Assembly: GCF_029227915.1 (NCBI RefSeq)
Contig: NC_079887.1
Span: 20,271,650-20,335,649, forward strand
Reading direction: 5' to 3'
DNA: 64,000 nucleotides
From: Hydractinia symbiolongicarpus
Lineage: Eukaryota > Cnidaria > Hydrozoa > Anthoathecata > Hydractiniidae
The first letter of the stretch is position 1. Each line of letters begins with the position of its first letter. Below the pieces are notes generated by a model. That model worked only from the letters and a program-made list of their open reading frames with translations. It searched no databases and had not been told where the DNA came from. The translations under genes were made by a program, and so were the position numbers. Shown here one piece after another: positions 22,836 to 34,836 of this stretch.

Positions 22836-25637
22836 ATGGGTGGATACTTTTCTTCTGGGGAATATGAACCTGAAAACAAAACAGTAGAGGAAGAAGACGA
22901 AGAAGACGAACAGGAGGAAGAAGACGAGTTAGCAAATAAAGTTCCTTTAACAGAGATAAAAAATTACTGTGTACATCTTTTGGAATGCACATTTTGTGGG
23001 CAGACAAGTCAAGGAAAAAAGGTAGTTAGATTTTATGACTTAGCAAAATCGCTACAAAGCCACAGTCAAAATAGTTGACTCGTTTAAAAAATTTACGCCA
23101 GGGTTAAATTGTTACAAAGCCACTGTCGATATGGACACTTCCAAGAAATTTTCACGCTAGGTAGGTTAAAATGTCGATAAAATAGGCGTTACGGAAAAGA
23201 AAATATTTCTTGAGAAATATAAGTACACCATTTTTGGCGGATTTTACTATTAAGAAAAGTTTAGAAGTTGTGTTTTCCTTTTTATCATGTTTATCCAACT
23301 TTACTAGTCTTTCCTTTTTAATTTGTGAGAAAACAATAATTCCTATTTTTATTGTTTTAAGGCGTGAGTATACGAAGAAAATTTCAGTGATTAGATAGAA
23401 AAAGATCTGGGCTTTAAAATAGTGCAAAAATAATTTTAAAAAATGTATTTAAGATGGATTATTATCCCCCAATTTTTTTTTTCATAAATTACTTTTTTGT
23501 TATATGATAAAGATCCAATATTTGTTTACACATAATCATTTTGGGTATTAATTTTTACTACTCAATTATCAAGGTTATAAATGATAGCCGACTCAAAGAG
23601 GAAAATGATTTTAGTATGTAGTTAAAAGATTCTTTTAAAGTTTTTCTCCTATTTCCCATAAGAATATTTTCTTTCTCTTTTTTGTCTTCCAAAGTTGAAT
23701 ATAATTTACTGTGAAAAACATGGCAAAACTAGTTTATAAGTTAACAGCGAATATAAAAGTCCTATCGTCATAAAGCTTTTATATCATCAAAAAAAAGAAG
23801 AAAATTGCTGAAGCCGTTTAATGACAGAAAAATGGGAGGGGGAGGTGAGCTGCATTATAAGTAAAATATATTCTCCTTTCAGGATACGGATCATGTCAAA
23901 GTTCATGATGTTCTAAACTTGGGTTTATATTTACAATTGCTTGATAAATTGATTCGATCAGACGATCCAAAAACAATCACTGCGGAGGAAGAAGACTACA
24001 CTCACTTGTTAAGCCTCTAGCTGTCAAAAGAAAAAGACCTAACGAAACTACAGAAAAATGTTATAAAAGATTATCAAAACAAAGCAAGAGATTTTTAAAA
24101 ATATATCGTGAAATGTCTATATTATCACCGTTGTAATTTCTCTCTACTTGAGATCGATTATGTATGCTGTGCCGATCTGAACTTATAAAATATTCACTGA
24201 GTTCGAAAAACCAATATCTTGCCGACGTTAAACCGAGGTATGTCGCATAGATGGCGTAGCTGCGCCATATACTTAAACACGGCTTGGCTGACCTGTATAA
24301 AACAATATGCCGATCCAAGCTGTTCTGAATAATACGCGTAGCATTATAAAACTGCTTATTTAGCGAAATAATATGATTGGGTTTAGTTTGGTTCGGCTCG
24401 GCTCGGCTCTTTTATAACGATGTGTGAGTTTAGTTGAAACAAAACTTGATAAAACACTTGACGTCGGAACAGTTCTTGTGATGTCTACTCAAGAACTAAG
24501 ATTGAATCAAGAAAAGACCACGCATAAGCGTTGTGACCAGGAGATATCACCACATTCTTTTTCACGATCCGCAACCTGGATTTTAACTCCGTCTTATCTG
24601 TAAATTGCGATGTATTGGATTTGGATGCTTTTTACCAAGTTTGTTCCCATCGCCTGTTTTCTCTTGTTTTTTTTTTACCAACCTTATGGTAAAAAAAAAA
24701 TACTGGCAAAAAGGAAGTTTTACTAAATATTAAGTAAATTCGAGATTGAGCTATCAAGCTTTTGCTTGTAACATAACATGTCACATTATAAAATTCTGTA
24801 TTTTTATTTAGTTGTTTCTGAAAAATGTGAAACCGATTCTTACTGGGGAACCAGACAACAATTACTTGCAGGAAAAGTAATCGCTGATTGGGTAGATCAA
24901 GACAACGGACCTTTGGACCCAATATATGGCGTGCTTTTAAACCCAACTGCAGGTAAGATTCGAGACATTGTACCAAAGAATTAAACCTCAGTAATTTGTT
25001 TTTTCTTCTATTAACATACAGTGTAGTAGTAAAATGTTCTTTGTGTAAGAAAACGACGCTGGGGATGAACAATAACAATCTTTATAGCTGCTTCTGCATT
25101 TCATGCATAATCTTGTTTTTGTTTTCATTTGATAAAACAAATAATCACATCACCCGACTTCCAACTTCAGCTTTCTGGAGGAAACGAACACAAATTTTCT
25201 CTAACATTATTTTTTTTCTAAAATAGGAATTTCGAGCCCAAAAAAAGAAATCCACTTTTTTGGTGATAACTTTTGCAATTATCGTTGCCTTTCACGCAAT
25301 TAAAACGCTTTGAACAATAAATAAGTAAGTAAAAATTTTTGCCTAGTGATTACATCATATTCGCATTGCAGGTCGTGTTGGTCCAGGTGACACTGGATGG
25401 TTTCACAACATTCTTTTCGACGATACCGGTTATATGGCGTATCATTCCGCTGTTCACGATGGTTTTGGTTACCTGGTGTCGTTTCATAAAGTGGGTCCAG
25501 GCTATGACTATTTATATGCCCATATACTAGACAAAACGAATTGCATGGCGGGTCAAATATCAGGAATCAGTTTTTGGAAAGAAACCATTGAAGATATTCA
25601 AACAATGCACAAAGTTATCAAAGCTTTTAAGCTTTAA
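22836..25637 (+). pseudogene. paralogue A of an unrecognised acidic, putatively N-myristoylated protein, broken
   Basis: Exon-equivalents 22836-23021, 23883-24112, 24812-24952 and 25372-25637 match gene B at 27870. The N-terminus MGGYFSS fits an N-myristoylation signal. A Glu/Asp-rich stretch follows, then CTFCGQ. In exon 2 one base is missing relative to gene B (AAGCCTCTAGCTG against AAGACTCATAGCTG), giving a stop at 24018-24020. After 24112 the sequence no longer matches gene B and the exon 2 donor is gone. Exons 3 and 4 are intact and nearly identical to gene B (GPGDTGWFHNILF, AYHSAVHDGFGYL). Either a recent pseudogene or, less likely, a gene with different splicing. Confidence 0.7.
24113..24800. 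other. foreign or rearranged segment inside paralogue A
   Basis: Sequence between the point where similarity to gene B stops and exon 3. It contains a GGTTCGGCTCGGCTCGGCTC run near 24390 and no match to the gene B intron that I can see. It probably replaced the end of exon 2. No termini were identified. Confidence 0.4.
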
Positions 25638-27720
25638 CAACTCGGGACTGTTCAATCTTTTTTTCACTGTTTTGCTGAATTTCTGTCTCTGTGTTGTTGC
25701 TAAGTATGTTGAAAAGTTCTGTATTAAAAAATTAATGATATTAAAAATGTACCTGAATTGTATAAGTGAGTTTGTTCAAGTCAAAAGAAAACCATCAGAC
25801 ACACTTATCCTGTCCCGAAGAAGGTCCTGTCAAACCATCAAGCAGCCATGTATGGTTGCAGACAAGAAACCTTAGATAGCGAAAGCTAAAGATACAAGAC
25901 CAAATTAAACTGTAAGAAAGTGCTGGAACAGAAAAAATATTTGTCAAACATAGACACAATAGACGACAAATTCCGGTTTGTCCCACAAGTAATTATGTAG
26001 ATCATCTATATTTGGTCAATGTTCACTTGTCATGTTTACTTATCACAGAGTGGACTCAGAGCAAGCATTATCTTTAGTTGTTTGATTGGATTTAAACTCC
26101 TACAATGTTCAAATCATTTCGGCGAACCCGTTGTGGCTTACTTCGTTAAGCGAGCGTGCTAGGAAGTTATACTAGCAGGATTTAAACGCTACCATTCACA
26201 ATGACTGCGGTGTATTTAACCCTTTACTTCATATTTAAAAAATATGATAAAAAAAATGCGCCACTCGTCAATCCAAAAATGACATTAGTTAGTATCAACT
26301 AGATAAACGATATTTCGCAAAATAATGTTGCGATTAATGCTACAGTTACTTACAGGGAACAGATACTTAATTTTGACCCTGTTTAAGCCTTATTCTACAT
26401 AAGCTCATGACGACGTAATTTTTGGCCTTAAAATTCTATACAAAAATTCTTAGTTTTAAGAGATCTAGTTATATCTCTTTTTGGTATCCTTAGTTTCTAT
26501 TGATGATGACGTCATCTCTTTACGTGACAAATGTTCACCTTTGGAGAATGACAAAGAAGCGCAACGACTAACGCACCCTCCTCCTTTGTAGTATTGTGAC
26601 AAAGAAGTGAATGTTCAGCTCGTTGGTTAATTTTCCTGTTTGATTTCTTTGCGCATGAATTTTTAATAAACGTCAAATCAGTAAACAAATATCAATATGA
26701 AGTTTTACGTGAGCTATTATGACCAACTGAGCGAAATTTGATATTAAATATAAACGCTGTACTTAACTCTTACCTTTAAAAAAGACATTAAATGCCGGAT
26801 TGCGTAGAGCTTAGTGTTCTGCCAAATGATGCGGTTATAATTCTACAAAGCAAGAGTTTTTGTTTTGATGAACTAAGTCACAATTTAAAGCTTGTTGCCG
26901 AGCAACAAATGCTGCATTTTTTCCCCATCTATTCTTTCAAGAATAATTTAAAAAAATTTTAACATCGTAGTGCTTTCGACTAAGCTCTCTCTTTTTAAAT
27001 GAACGGTCATGTTATACTAGATTATCTGGTACATTGAACAGTTGCAAAGTTTTGTAACTGTGCATGAATAAACAAGTAAAAGTGCGTGACTTGTTTAATT
27101 AAAACTTAGCTAAGACGCAAAAGCATAATTCAAAGCGGAAAATTTTTATCATTTAAGCAAACTCGAAGCCACGTAGCGAAGTTAATTGTTACCAAACTCC
27201 CAATGTTCAATAGCTCTGGCTAATTCTTGCTTTGTGCTTACTTTTATCGTAAAAAATGACGTTACTAATCAATGTAAATACTTAAAACAAGTATACGTAA
27301 TCCCTTTTGTAATCACATTATTAACACTTGTTAAGAATCACGGAAAATAAGTAGAAGTGACAGAGATATATTTGTTGTTGTTTTACAAAGAGATGGGAAA
27401 AGGGGTGATTTAAACGATCCGGTCTACTTGTATCAATAAAACTTATTGCGGATAAATCTATTCTGTACTATTTACTTAACATTCGTTTCAGGCTTGAAAG
27501 TTTCCTAGTGGCTACATATGTCTCGGTGTGTACATGGATTTCAAAGGTCATTTTTCTGTTCTTCTAAGATAACTGCATAAATATTATTCTCAGCCCCCGT
27601 CCTGAGTATAATGACTTTCACGACAACTACTTTTTGCTTTGACAGCTAATTTTTTTTTTCCAGTAAAGTTCCGCTTATCTATGAACTGTTATGTTGTAAC
27701 AGGAAAAATATTATCGAAAG
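25638..27720. other. gene-free spacer between the paralogues
   Basis: AT-rich sequence with no domain-bearing frame. A GTTGTGG...CACAAT fold at 26130-26202 has some tRNA-like pairing but fails the D and T arms. Otherwise nothing is recognised. Confidence 0.4.
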
Positions 27721-27770
27721 CACCAACGTTGCTCCCAGGGTCACTTAAGAAGCCATGGGAACGAGGTGTC
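27721..27770. mobile_element. short palindromic MITE-like relic
   Basis: CACCAACGTTGCTCCCAGGG and AGCCATGGGAACGAGGTGTC are imperfect inverted arms around a short centre. A related arrangement (AACCTTGTTTCCAGGGC ... CTTGGGACAAGGTTG) is at 37220-37325. The family is probably a short inverted-repeat element. Confidence 0.4.
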
Positions 27771-27869
27771 AAAATAAAATAGTTTTAAACAGGAAAGCAT
27801 GTGTCTGCTGATAAAACATCGAAAGCGACAATATAACAGGTACGTGTCACTCATAGCAGTCTCGACAGA

Positions 27870-29820
27870 ATGGGTAATTTATTTTCTTCTGAAGAAAATA
27901 AACCAGAAAAAAACGTAGTAGAGAAAGAAGACGAAGAAGAAGAGGAAGAAGATGAGTTAGCAAATAAAGTTCCTTTAACAGAGATAAAGAATTACTGTTT
28001 ACATCTTTTAGAATGCACATTTTGTGGGCAGACAAGTCAAGGAAAAAAGGTAGCTAGTTTAGGAATGCCTTGTTCCATCAATTTTAATTAGGAAAGCAAT
28101 GCTTCGTCAGCAATGACCAACTTACTAAGTATTATAGAAGAAGTCTTAGAAGTTGCAAGTCTTAGAAGTTGCACTAAACAAACTGAAAAAAAAACATCCA
28201 CGGGAAACAAAATACTGTCTTAATTCATATACTCTTCGGTACCACTAAATCCACTGATCCACTAAAGGCGATTAACTCAGTCAAGAGCTCCAGTCAGACT
28301 AGATTTAACACGTTCTCTCTTAGCGTGGATCTTGTGTTAATTTATCCAGCTATGATGTAGCTAAACTTCTGATAATAATATTAGGTTGAATTTATTTTCA
28401 TCTCTGCCTTTAGAATACGGATCATATCAAAGTTCATGATGTTCTAAACTTGGGTTTATATTTACAACTGCTTGATAAATTGATTCGATCAGACGATCCA
28501 AAAACAATCACTGCGGAGGAAGAAGACTACACTCACTTGTTAAGACTCATAGCTGTCAAAAGAAAAAGACCTAACGAAACTACAGAAAAATGTTATAAAA
28601 GATTATCAAAACAAAGCAAGAGATTTTTAAAAATATATCGTGAAAGAGGAGGTAAAGTTGTTTGTACTTTCACTTTCGTTACATTCTGTTGATCGTACAT
28701 GTTGTTCCGCAGTAGTTTCCGGAGAAGCATTGTATTTAAAATTGACATTCCTTAACAAGAAACCCCTATGGTTTTAACATTCGTCCCGAATACATTCTAA
28801 ATACATTAAACATGAAGAATTCTTTCTCGAATTCACCAATTCAATGCTTTCTTTAACTGCAATTAAATCTTCCAAACTTCCAAATTTTTAGCCCTTATTA
28901 CAAAAAGGATTTAAAGGTGTGAAATATATGAAAGTGTAGCTATCAATATAGTTAAGAATATTTTCTTTCAGCTTTAAGTTAAAACTTTTATACCTTTATA
29001 TAACGCTGGCAGACAACCCAATACATTCCTTTATGAACGGGATTAAGTTCGTGCCGGAATATTTGAGTTTGTAGTTTATGGTTTACTATTTAACCTTAGT
29101 GTAAACAGTAAGATTAACTTTGAGTGTGTAAAACAGCTGTTTTGATGTCACTACGATTTAAGTTTTAGTGCTGTATTATTTGTTAAAGGTACTTAATTTT
29201 TAAAGCATCCTGATAGCCTTAGGATTTCTTAAGACTTTCTGTGTCGGGTTTTTTGTGATGTAAGCTTGTAATGATAAACATATCTCACGAAGATATTATA
29301 TTCTTTATTTAGATGTTTCTGAAAAATGTGAAACCGATTCTTACTGGGGAACCAGACAACAATTACTTGCAGGAAAGGTGATCGCTGATTGGGTAGATCA
29401 AGACAATGGAGCTTTGGACCCAATATTTGGCGTTCTTTTAAATCCAACAGCAGGTTAGCACCATGAGTAAACTCTCTTTTTATCACATGACTAAATATTT
29501 GTTTTTATCACTTGACTATCTATTTTTAACCATTAAACATTTCGCTCATTGCAGGTCGCGTTGGACCAGGTGACACTGGATGGTTTCACAACATTCTTTT
29601 CGACGATACCGGTTATATGGCGTATCATTCCGCTGTTCACGATGGATTTGGTTACCTGGTGTCGTTTCATAAAGTGGGTCCAGGCTATGACTATTTATAT
29701 GCCCATGTACTTGAGAAAACAAATTGCATGGCTGGTCAAATATCAGGAATCAGTTTTTGGAAAGAAACAATTGAAGACATCCAAACAAAACATAAGGTGA
29801 TCAAAGCACTCCAACTTTAA
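27870..29820 (+). CDS. paralogue B: unrecognised acidic, putatively N-myristoylated protein (4 exons, 274 aa)
   Basis: Exons 27870-28049, 28414-28651, 29313-29453 and 29555-29820 chain in phase (825 nt). The start is the only ATG giving Met-Gly; MGNLFSSE fits the N-myristoylation pattern (Gly2, Ser6), suggesting membrane attachment. Residues 10-30 are Glu/Asp-rich. Cys-Leu-His-Leu-Leu-Glu-Cys-Thr-Phe-Cys (about 44-53) could bind metal or be palmitoylated. Exon 2 is charged and helical (TAEEEDYTHLLRLIAVKRKR). The C-terminal 130 residues form a compact conserved block: CETDSYWGTRQQLLAGKVIA, DWVDQDNGALDP, GVLLNPTAGRVGPGDTGWFH, AYHSAVHDGFGYLV. I do not recognise the family; the His-Asp in AVHDGFGY might be catalytic, but that is inference. 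It shares most exon sequence with paralogue A, 5 kb upstream. Confidence 0.75.
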
Positions 29821-30311
29821 GAAGGGTTTCAATTTTTTTGCTGGCATACATTGTTGACGACTGTATATTGTATGTTTGTTAAATATGTGAAAAGAATAGA
29901 CAAAAACTAAATTTTGTGTGACTTTGTTGTTGAAGTTTAGGTATAAGGACAGAAAAAGTTACAAAATATAAGATAATAATTCCTTAACATTAGCAAACGC
30001 GAGGGTAAAATAAAACAAGAAGCCCGATGGCTTGAAGATTTTCGCCATAAGCAGAAATAATAAGTATGGGATTAAAATATGTCATATAGTGTGAGATTAA
30101 ATTAAATTACATCCCAAGAATATTTATAGGCTGCATTTCAAAAACGTTAAAAACATTGCAAGGGCTTTTTACCATATTCATGTTCTTATAAAAAAGAATG
30201 TCTATATATAAATAAAAAAATAAAATATTTTACATAAGTATTCTCTAAAAAATAAAAGCTTTAATTGATGTCTTTGAAATTGATCTAGAAAATTGTGGAC
30301 ATTTTTTGATA

Positions 30312-30424
30312 CTAGTCGTTAGCCTGTGGAAAAATCCAGGGTTCGCCCGTCGCAGCTAAGCTACCATTTTGGGTGACAGACAGACAGACGGACAAACAGA
30401 CGTATACGGGCATTATAATATAGA
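30312..30424 (-). mobile_element. 113-bp mini-Helitron-like element nested in copy A
   Basis: On the minus strand: A|TCTATATTATAATGCCC, CTGT-rich words, TAGCTTAGCTGCGACGGGCG, hairpin CCCTGGATTTTTCCACAGG, CTAACGACTAG|T. The flanking A and T fit Helitron insertion between A and T. An equal-length copy sits at the homologous place in copy B (58380-58492). Confidence 0.65.
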
Positions 30425-32479
30425 TATACACATTCTTTTATGTAACAATGAACTTCTGAATGTTTCAGTATTTAGGCGTTACTCTAACTCTCTCGCTCAG
30501 TTTGAAAATGCCGACAGTGGATGTTTTGATAAGGGCTTATCTAAAAAAGAAAAAACATTTAGAAAAAGAGGAACAATGATACAATTGTCCATACACCACA
30601 TATTTATCCCTCATTTATCCCTCCATTCAATTTTAAAACCATCAGGACAGAAAACGTATATACGAGACAGGTAAAGTATATATACATGATTTTATTCACA
30701 ATGTTCACAACACATGTAAGAAAGACTAATACAAAAATTATTATTAATTGTGAAAATATTTGATTATACTTCTTTAAAAATTTGTACAACTTCGGTGGAA
30801 CACAATTTCAGTGTAATATCACCAGACAGACGACGAAAAAACCTATTTTCTTCCAAGTTTAAACCTGCTTTAATTTTAATAGGGTCAGCTTTTTTTATAA
30901 TAACTTTTTACTTTTTATGCTTTTTTAGCGTTGTACACTCATAATTTTGTTCTTATATATAGTCTATGAAGGTGTTCAAACATCAGCCTTTCTAATTTCC
31001 TTTATTTCTTGTTGGCAAAAAACTCCCAACATGAACTACCCTTTGCCTGAGCTCTAAGCTGGAAAACTCGGTTTCATGTGGGCAATTTATATTTTGTTTG
31101 TGATTGTATGCTCCCATACACAAATCGCAGTTACATATAAAGAGAAATTTATAAGAAAATGAGAACAAAACTTATGTATGTAAATTAAGTCACATCCACC
31201 TGCAATACAAACCATGTTGGCGAATACATGCCAACGTAAATCGAGAATTGTTGTTAACACCTGGGCATTCGCATCGGCCAATTGCAGTGTCAACGACGTT
31301 GTAAATTATAAAGGCTAAACGTATATAATGTGGTCTGGATTTTCAGCTTACGGAAAAACATATGTTCCAGTTATAATATAGCTAGATGTAAAAAACTGTT
31401 AAAACATAGTATATATATATAAGTGAGCAATGCGCAAATCTAGGAAATAACGTTAAAAAATAGTCTATGGCTTATCGCCTGCATTTTTTAGCCTGTCAAT
31501 TTGTGTTTGGGGTATGGAAATATAAACACCATCGTGTGACAATGAAACATGTCTAGCTAGCTACTATATAATGGGGTTAACTGTAGCAGGGAAAAGTGAT
31601 TTTACAAAATTCAAGTATAATTTTATCCAATCGAAGCCTAAAAAAATATTTTGTAAATACTTCTGCTGGTTTGTTAGGGAATTTACCAAGCCAGTTCAAC
31701 AAAGTGCCCCAGCTTTCGAAATATTTAATTAAAACCCTTGTAAAACTAAAGAATAAAGGGGTACCAACGTCCAGTTGACTGACTATTAACCCAACTAAAA
31801 ATTTGCTTTTCTGGTAGCTAGCTAGCTTTAACTATTCTAAAGTTAGCTGGCTTGGTGATTAGACAAAAGGCATGTGCAGATCAGCTAAAAGACACCAGCT
31901 AGCTAATCACAATACAATAATTCTTACCTTATATCAAGTATACTATAATATATACTACTCTGGAGTTCCCACCAGCAAGTCAACCTTAAAAGAAATTCCC
32001 CCAGGCATAGCTGTTCTGCCCAGATTGCGAAAACGGCCAGTTTATAAACAGGACGGCCAGATAATGTACGCATGGCCCATATGTTTTTTTTGCCCTGTAT
32101 GTTGTGTGTGGTGACCGGATTATGAACGCTGATATAATGGCTGGCTAAGGCATTGTGATTGTCATTTTCTTTGAACATATTGTGAGATGCCATTTTTCTT
32201 TGCAAGATGACACACCATTGAAAACTTGGCATTGGCGAAAGAAAATAGTCTCGGGCGTAATTTTTCTCTTCAGGATAAAACACCATTGAAAACTAACTAG
32301 ATTTTACGGATAGTTGGGTTCATTATTATTTTTCGCAGGAATTGATTTCTGGGGATGACCTAAATTATTCGTTTTGCGGGAATTAAGTTTGGTAAAAAGT
32401 TATTAAACTTGCGAATCCCAAAATTTAGTTTCCACGAAATTTCGTTTCATACAACAACAACTTTGGCACCAGGGCTATT

Positions 32480-32715
32480 TGCTTCTCACGAATGATATAA
32501 AAGCCGGTCGGCCACGATTATGTTCGTTCTATAATAAGTGAAAAATAATATAAAAATGTTGTACATAAGCCAGCCCGCGCTGATTATGTTTATTCTATAA
32601 GTCTCAAATAATGTTACGCTCCTGCCTCTGCCCTGCCCCGATGATGTTTGTTTTTTATGCAACAAATGATATTGGACTGTCGTACATAAACCGGCCTGCC
32701 CTGATTTTGTCCTTT
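32480..32715. repeat. degenerate tandem words in copy A
   Basis: Imperfect repeats of GTACATAAGCCGGCC-type and CTGATTATGTT-type words at irregular spacing. Further copies lie beyond the nested transposon at about 34400-34500. This suggests that a tandem array was split by the insertion at 32720. Confidence 0.45.
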
Positions 32716-32719
32716 ATAA

Positions 32720-34367
32720 AGGCGGTGATACACGATCCGATTAATCGAATTCGATTAGTCGAATTCGATTAATTGGATCGTGTATCATGTAAAAATCGTA
32801 TGCTTTCGGCATGCTCAGACTAGTCGAATTCGATTTTTAAAAAGTCGGACCGGTTCAAGGTTTTTAGCCAATCAAAATGCTCAAAATCTGTCCATCAAAT
32901 GTGCGTTTAGAAAAATGTGAGTTTCTATGTGAAAAATAAACATTATTAGAGGACGTTTAAAAATAAGACAAGACGTTTAATATACGTTAACTAGCTCCCC
33001 AACAAAGTTTATAAAAAGCTGTCTATGAAATTGTGATTTCTGTTACGAAGTTAGACACGACATATTTTGCTATTCGGATAGGCAATAATATTGATAGAAA
33101 ATTCCTTAAAATGTCAATTTTTGTTAGGTCAGTCTGGAGTAGAAAGACCACAAGCTCCACCTAAAATTTTTGAAATTCGGTAATTCAGTAACTCCCAAAA
33201 AAACAAAAACAAAACAAAAAAAAAACAAAAAACAGGGTATAAGAAAGTCACTCAATGAGTAAAAGCAAAATAAAGAAAAATAATATACGATCTTAATTGT
33301 TCGAAAAAGGAAATAGCTTTAGTTAAAAAAAACATATTACTAGAAAAAATAATTCATGGTTGAAAGTTAACATTTTGATGTCACTATCATGTTCAGCATA
33401 CTTTTTTTGTTAACTTTGCCAAATTTTGTCGAAGATAAAGTATTTTTAATTTTTGGACCAATTTTGGCCTACAATAACATTTAGGTGACAAAAAATCAAA
33501 ATTTTGATGTCGCCATCATGTTCAGCATACTTTTTTTGTTACCTGTGCTAAATCTTGTCGACAATAAAGTAGTTGTAATTTTCGGACCAATTTTGGCCTA
33601 AAATGACATTTAGGTGACAAAATCACCATCATGTTAGGCATACTTTTTTGTTAACCTTGTCAAATTTTGTCAAAAATAAAGTAGTTTTAATTTTCGGACC
33701 AATTTTGGCCTAAAATGACATTTAGGTGACAAAAATCAAAATTATGATGTCACTATTATGTTCAGCATAATTTTTTTGTTAACTGTGCCAAATTTTGTCG
33801 AAAACAAATACCAATTTTGGCCGATGACTTCTAAGTACTTAGAGAGTTTAGGTATGAAGTTTAAATTTGTGACGTTGCAATTGACCATTTGGTTAGTTAG
33901 TTACGAGTTGGAAACACATCCTCGCAGGCGAGATAGTAAAAAGAAAAAAAAAGTAAAAATAGTTGCCAAAATAAGATTCGAAGACACGACTACTCCCGTG
34001 TCGGTGCTCAGAGAGCCAAAATTTCCATTTTGGGACGGACAGCTGTATTTGAATACCCTAGCATCTGCGAGCTAGTGTAATAAGATAAAAAAGAATTTAA
34101 CGAGACTTTTATCAAAGAAAATTAAAATAATCATTTTACTCTAACCGAAATTCGTTTAGTAACAAATAACACACTCCGTTTCTAACGTTTTCTTAAATTT
34201 TTAGTTGTTGTAAAAATAACTGTAAACGCAGAGAGTTCAACTCTGTCTTCACTCTCTAAAGACATTTTTGTCGAAAGGAAATTATCAAAAATCTGTTCAA
34301 CTTATATTAATGCACAATATAATTCCGATTAATCGAATTCGATTAATCAGATCGTGTATCACCACCT
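32720..34367. mobile_element. DNA transposon with palindromic TIRs nested in copy A
   Basis: The left end AGGCGGTGATACACGATCCG and the inverted right end AGGTGGTGATACACGATCTG match over about 45 bp, and the inner part (GATTAATCGAATTCGATTA) is itself palindromic. TAA flanks both sides (32717-32719 and 34368-34370), a 3-bp TWA duplication as in PIF/Harbinger. The inside has a 120-bp tandem array and no recognisable transposase, so it is non-autonomous. Confidence 0.6.
33371..33825. repeat. tandem repeat, unit about 113-129 bp, nearly four copies
   Basis: ATGTTCAGCATACTTTTTTT-type anchors occur at 33389, 33518, 33631 and 33758. They are followed by GCCAAATTTTGTCG, CGGACCAATTTTGGCC and ACATTTAGGTGACAAAA. 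It lies inside the nested DNA transposon. It is not coding. Confidence 0.85.
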
Positions 34368-34836
34368 TAAGTGCCAAATAATATTTTTTAACTGCCGTAG
34401 ATAATAAGCCGGCCTGTCCTGATTATTTTGCCCTAATTATGTATTTTCTGCCCTGTTTTTAACCGGGGCAAGCTGCCGTACATAATCAGGGCAGCGTTTA
34501 TTATCCGGGCAGAACACAGCCAAAGGACACGATGCGCACAAACAGAATTCAAAGTGCTTTTGGTCATAGTCCAAAGCCTTCACAAAGGAATGTAGAATAC
34601 TAGAAAATCGTGAAGATCAGTATTTACAATCTGTACTCTTATTAGTTGTAAACAAAACGAAGCTTTCCTATTGGCTTTTTAGGTAATAACAATGACAGGG
34701 TTCGCGCAAAATATTTTAGCCTAAAGCCTAAATATCACAACCTCGTGTATCCAGCCTAGCTGCGCTGTCTCTCTGTGTATCCCTCAAGGCGATTTTAAAG
34801 ATTCCGCCTCGCGTAGCGGTCGGCGGAAATCAATTA

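Larger units (their letters stand above)
30012..34836 (-). mobile_element. large rolling-circle-like repeat, copy A
   Basis: Inverted relative to copy B at 56691-59194. On its own (minus) strand it begins near 34836 with TTGATTTCCGCC and a hairpin TTCCGCC...GGCGGAA, and ends at 30012 with GGCGGAAATCTTCAAGCC (here degenerate) and an AAGCC/GGGCTT hairpin before CTTCTTGTTTT. No terminal inverted repeat or transposase is visible. Asymmetric ends with terminal hairpins recall Helentron-type elements. Compared with copy B it carries about 2.5 kb extra (about 31990-34500). The short frames it shares with copy B (for example QLADANAQVL) resemble no known protein. Confidence 0.5.

Noticed and set aside
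26130-26202. tRNA-like fold with GTTGTGG/CACAAT ends
   Set aside because: The 7-bp outer stem needs two G-U pairs, the T arm does not pair and the B box is poor.
30750-31293. Shared short frames in the two large repeat copies (QLADANAQVL and related)
   Set aside because: Similarity is explained by the DNA repeat. The frames are short, differ by indels and have no recognised domain.
33758-34075. 105-codon frame in the nested transposon as a transposase
   Set aside because: It starts in the tandem array, has no catalytic motif, DNA-binding pattern or homology, and is AT-bias open sequence.
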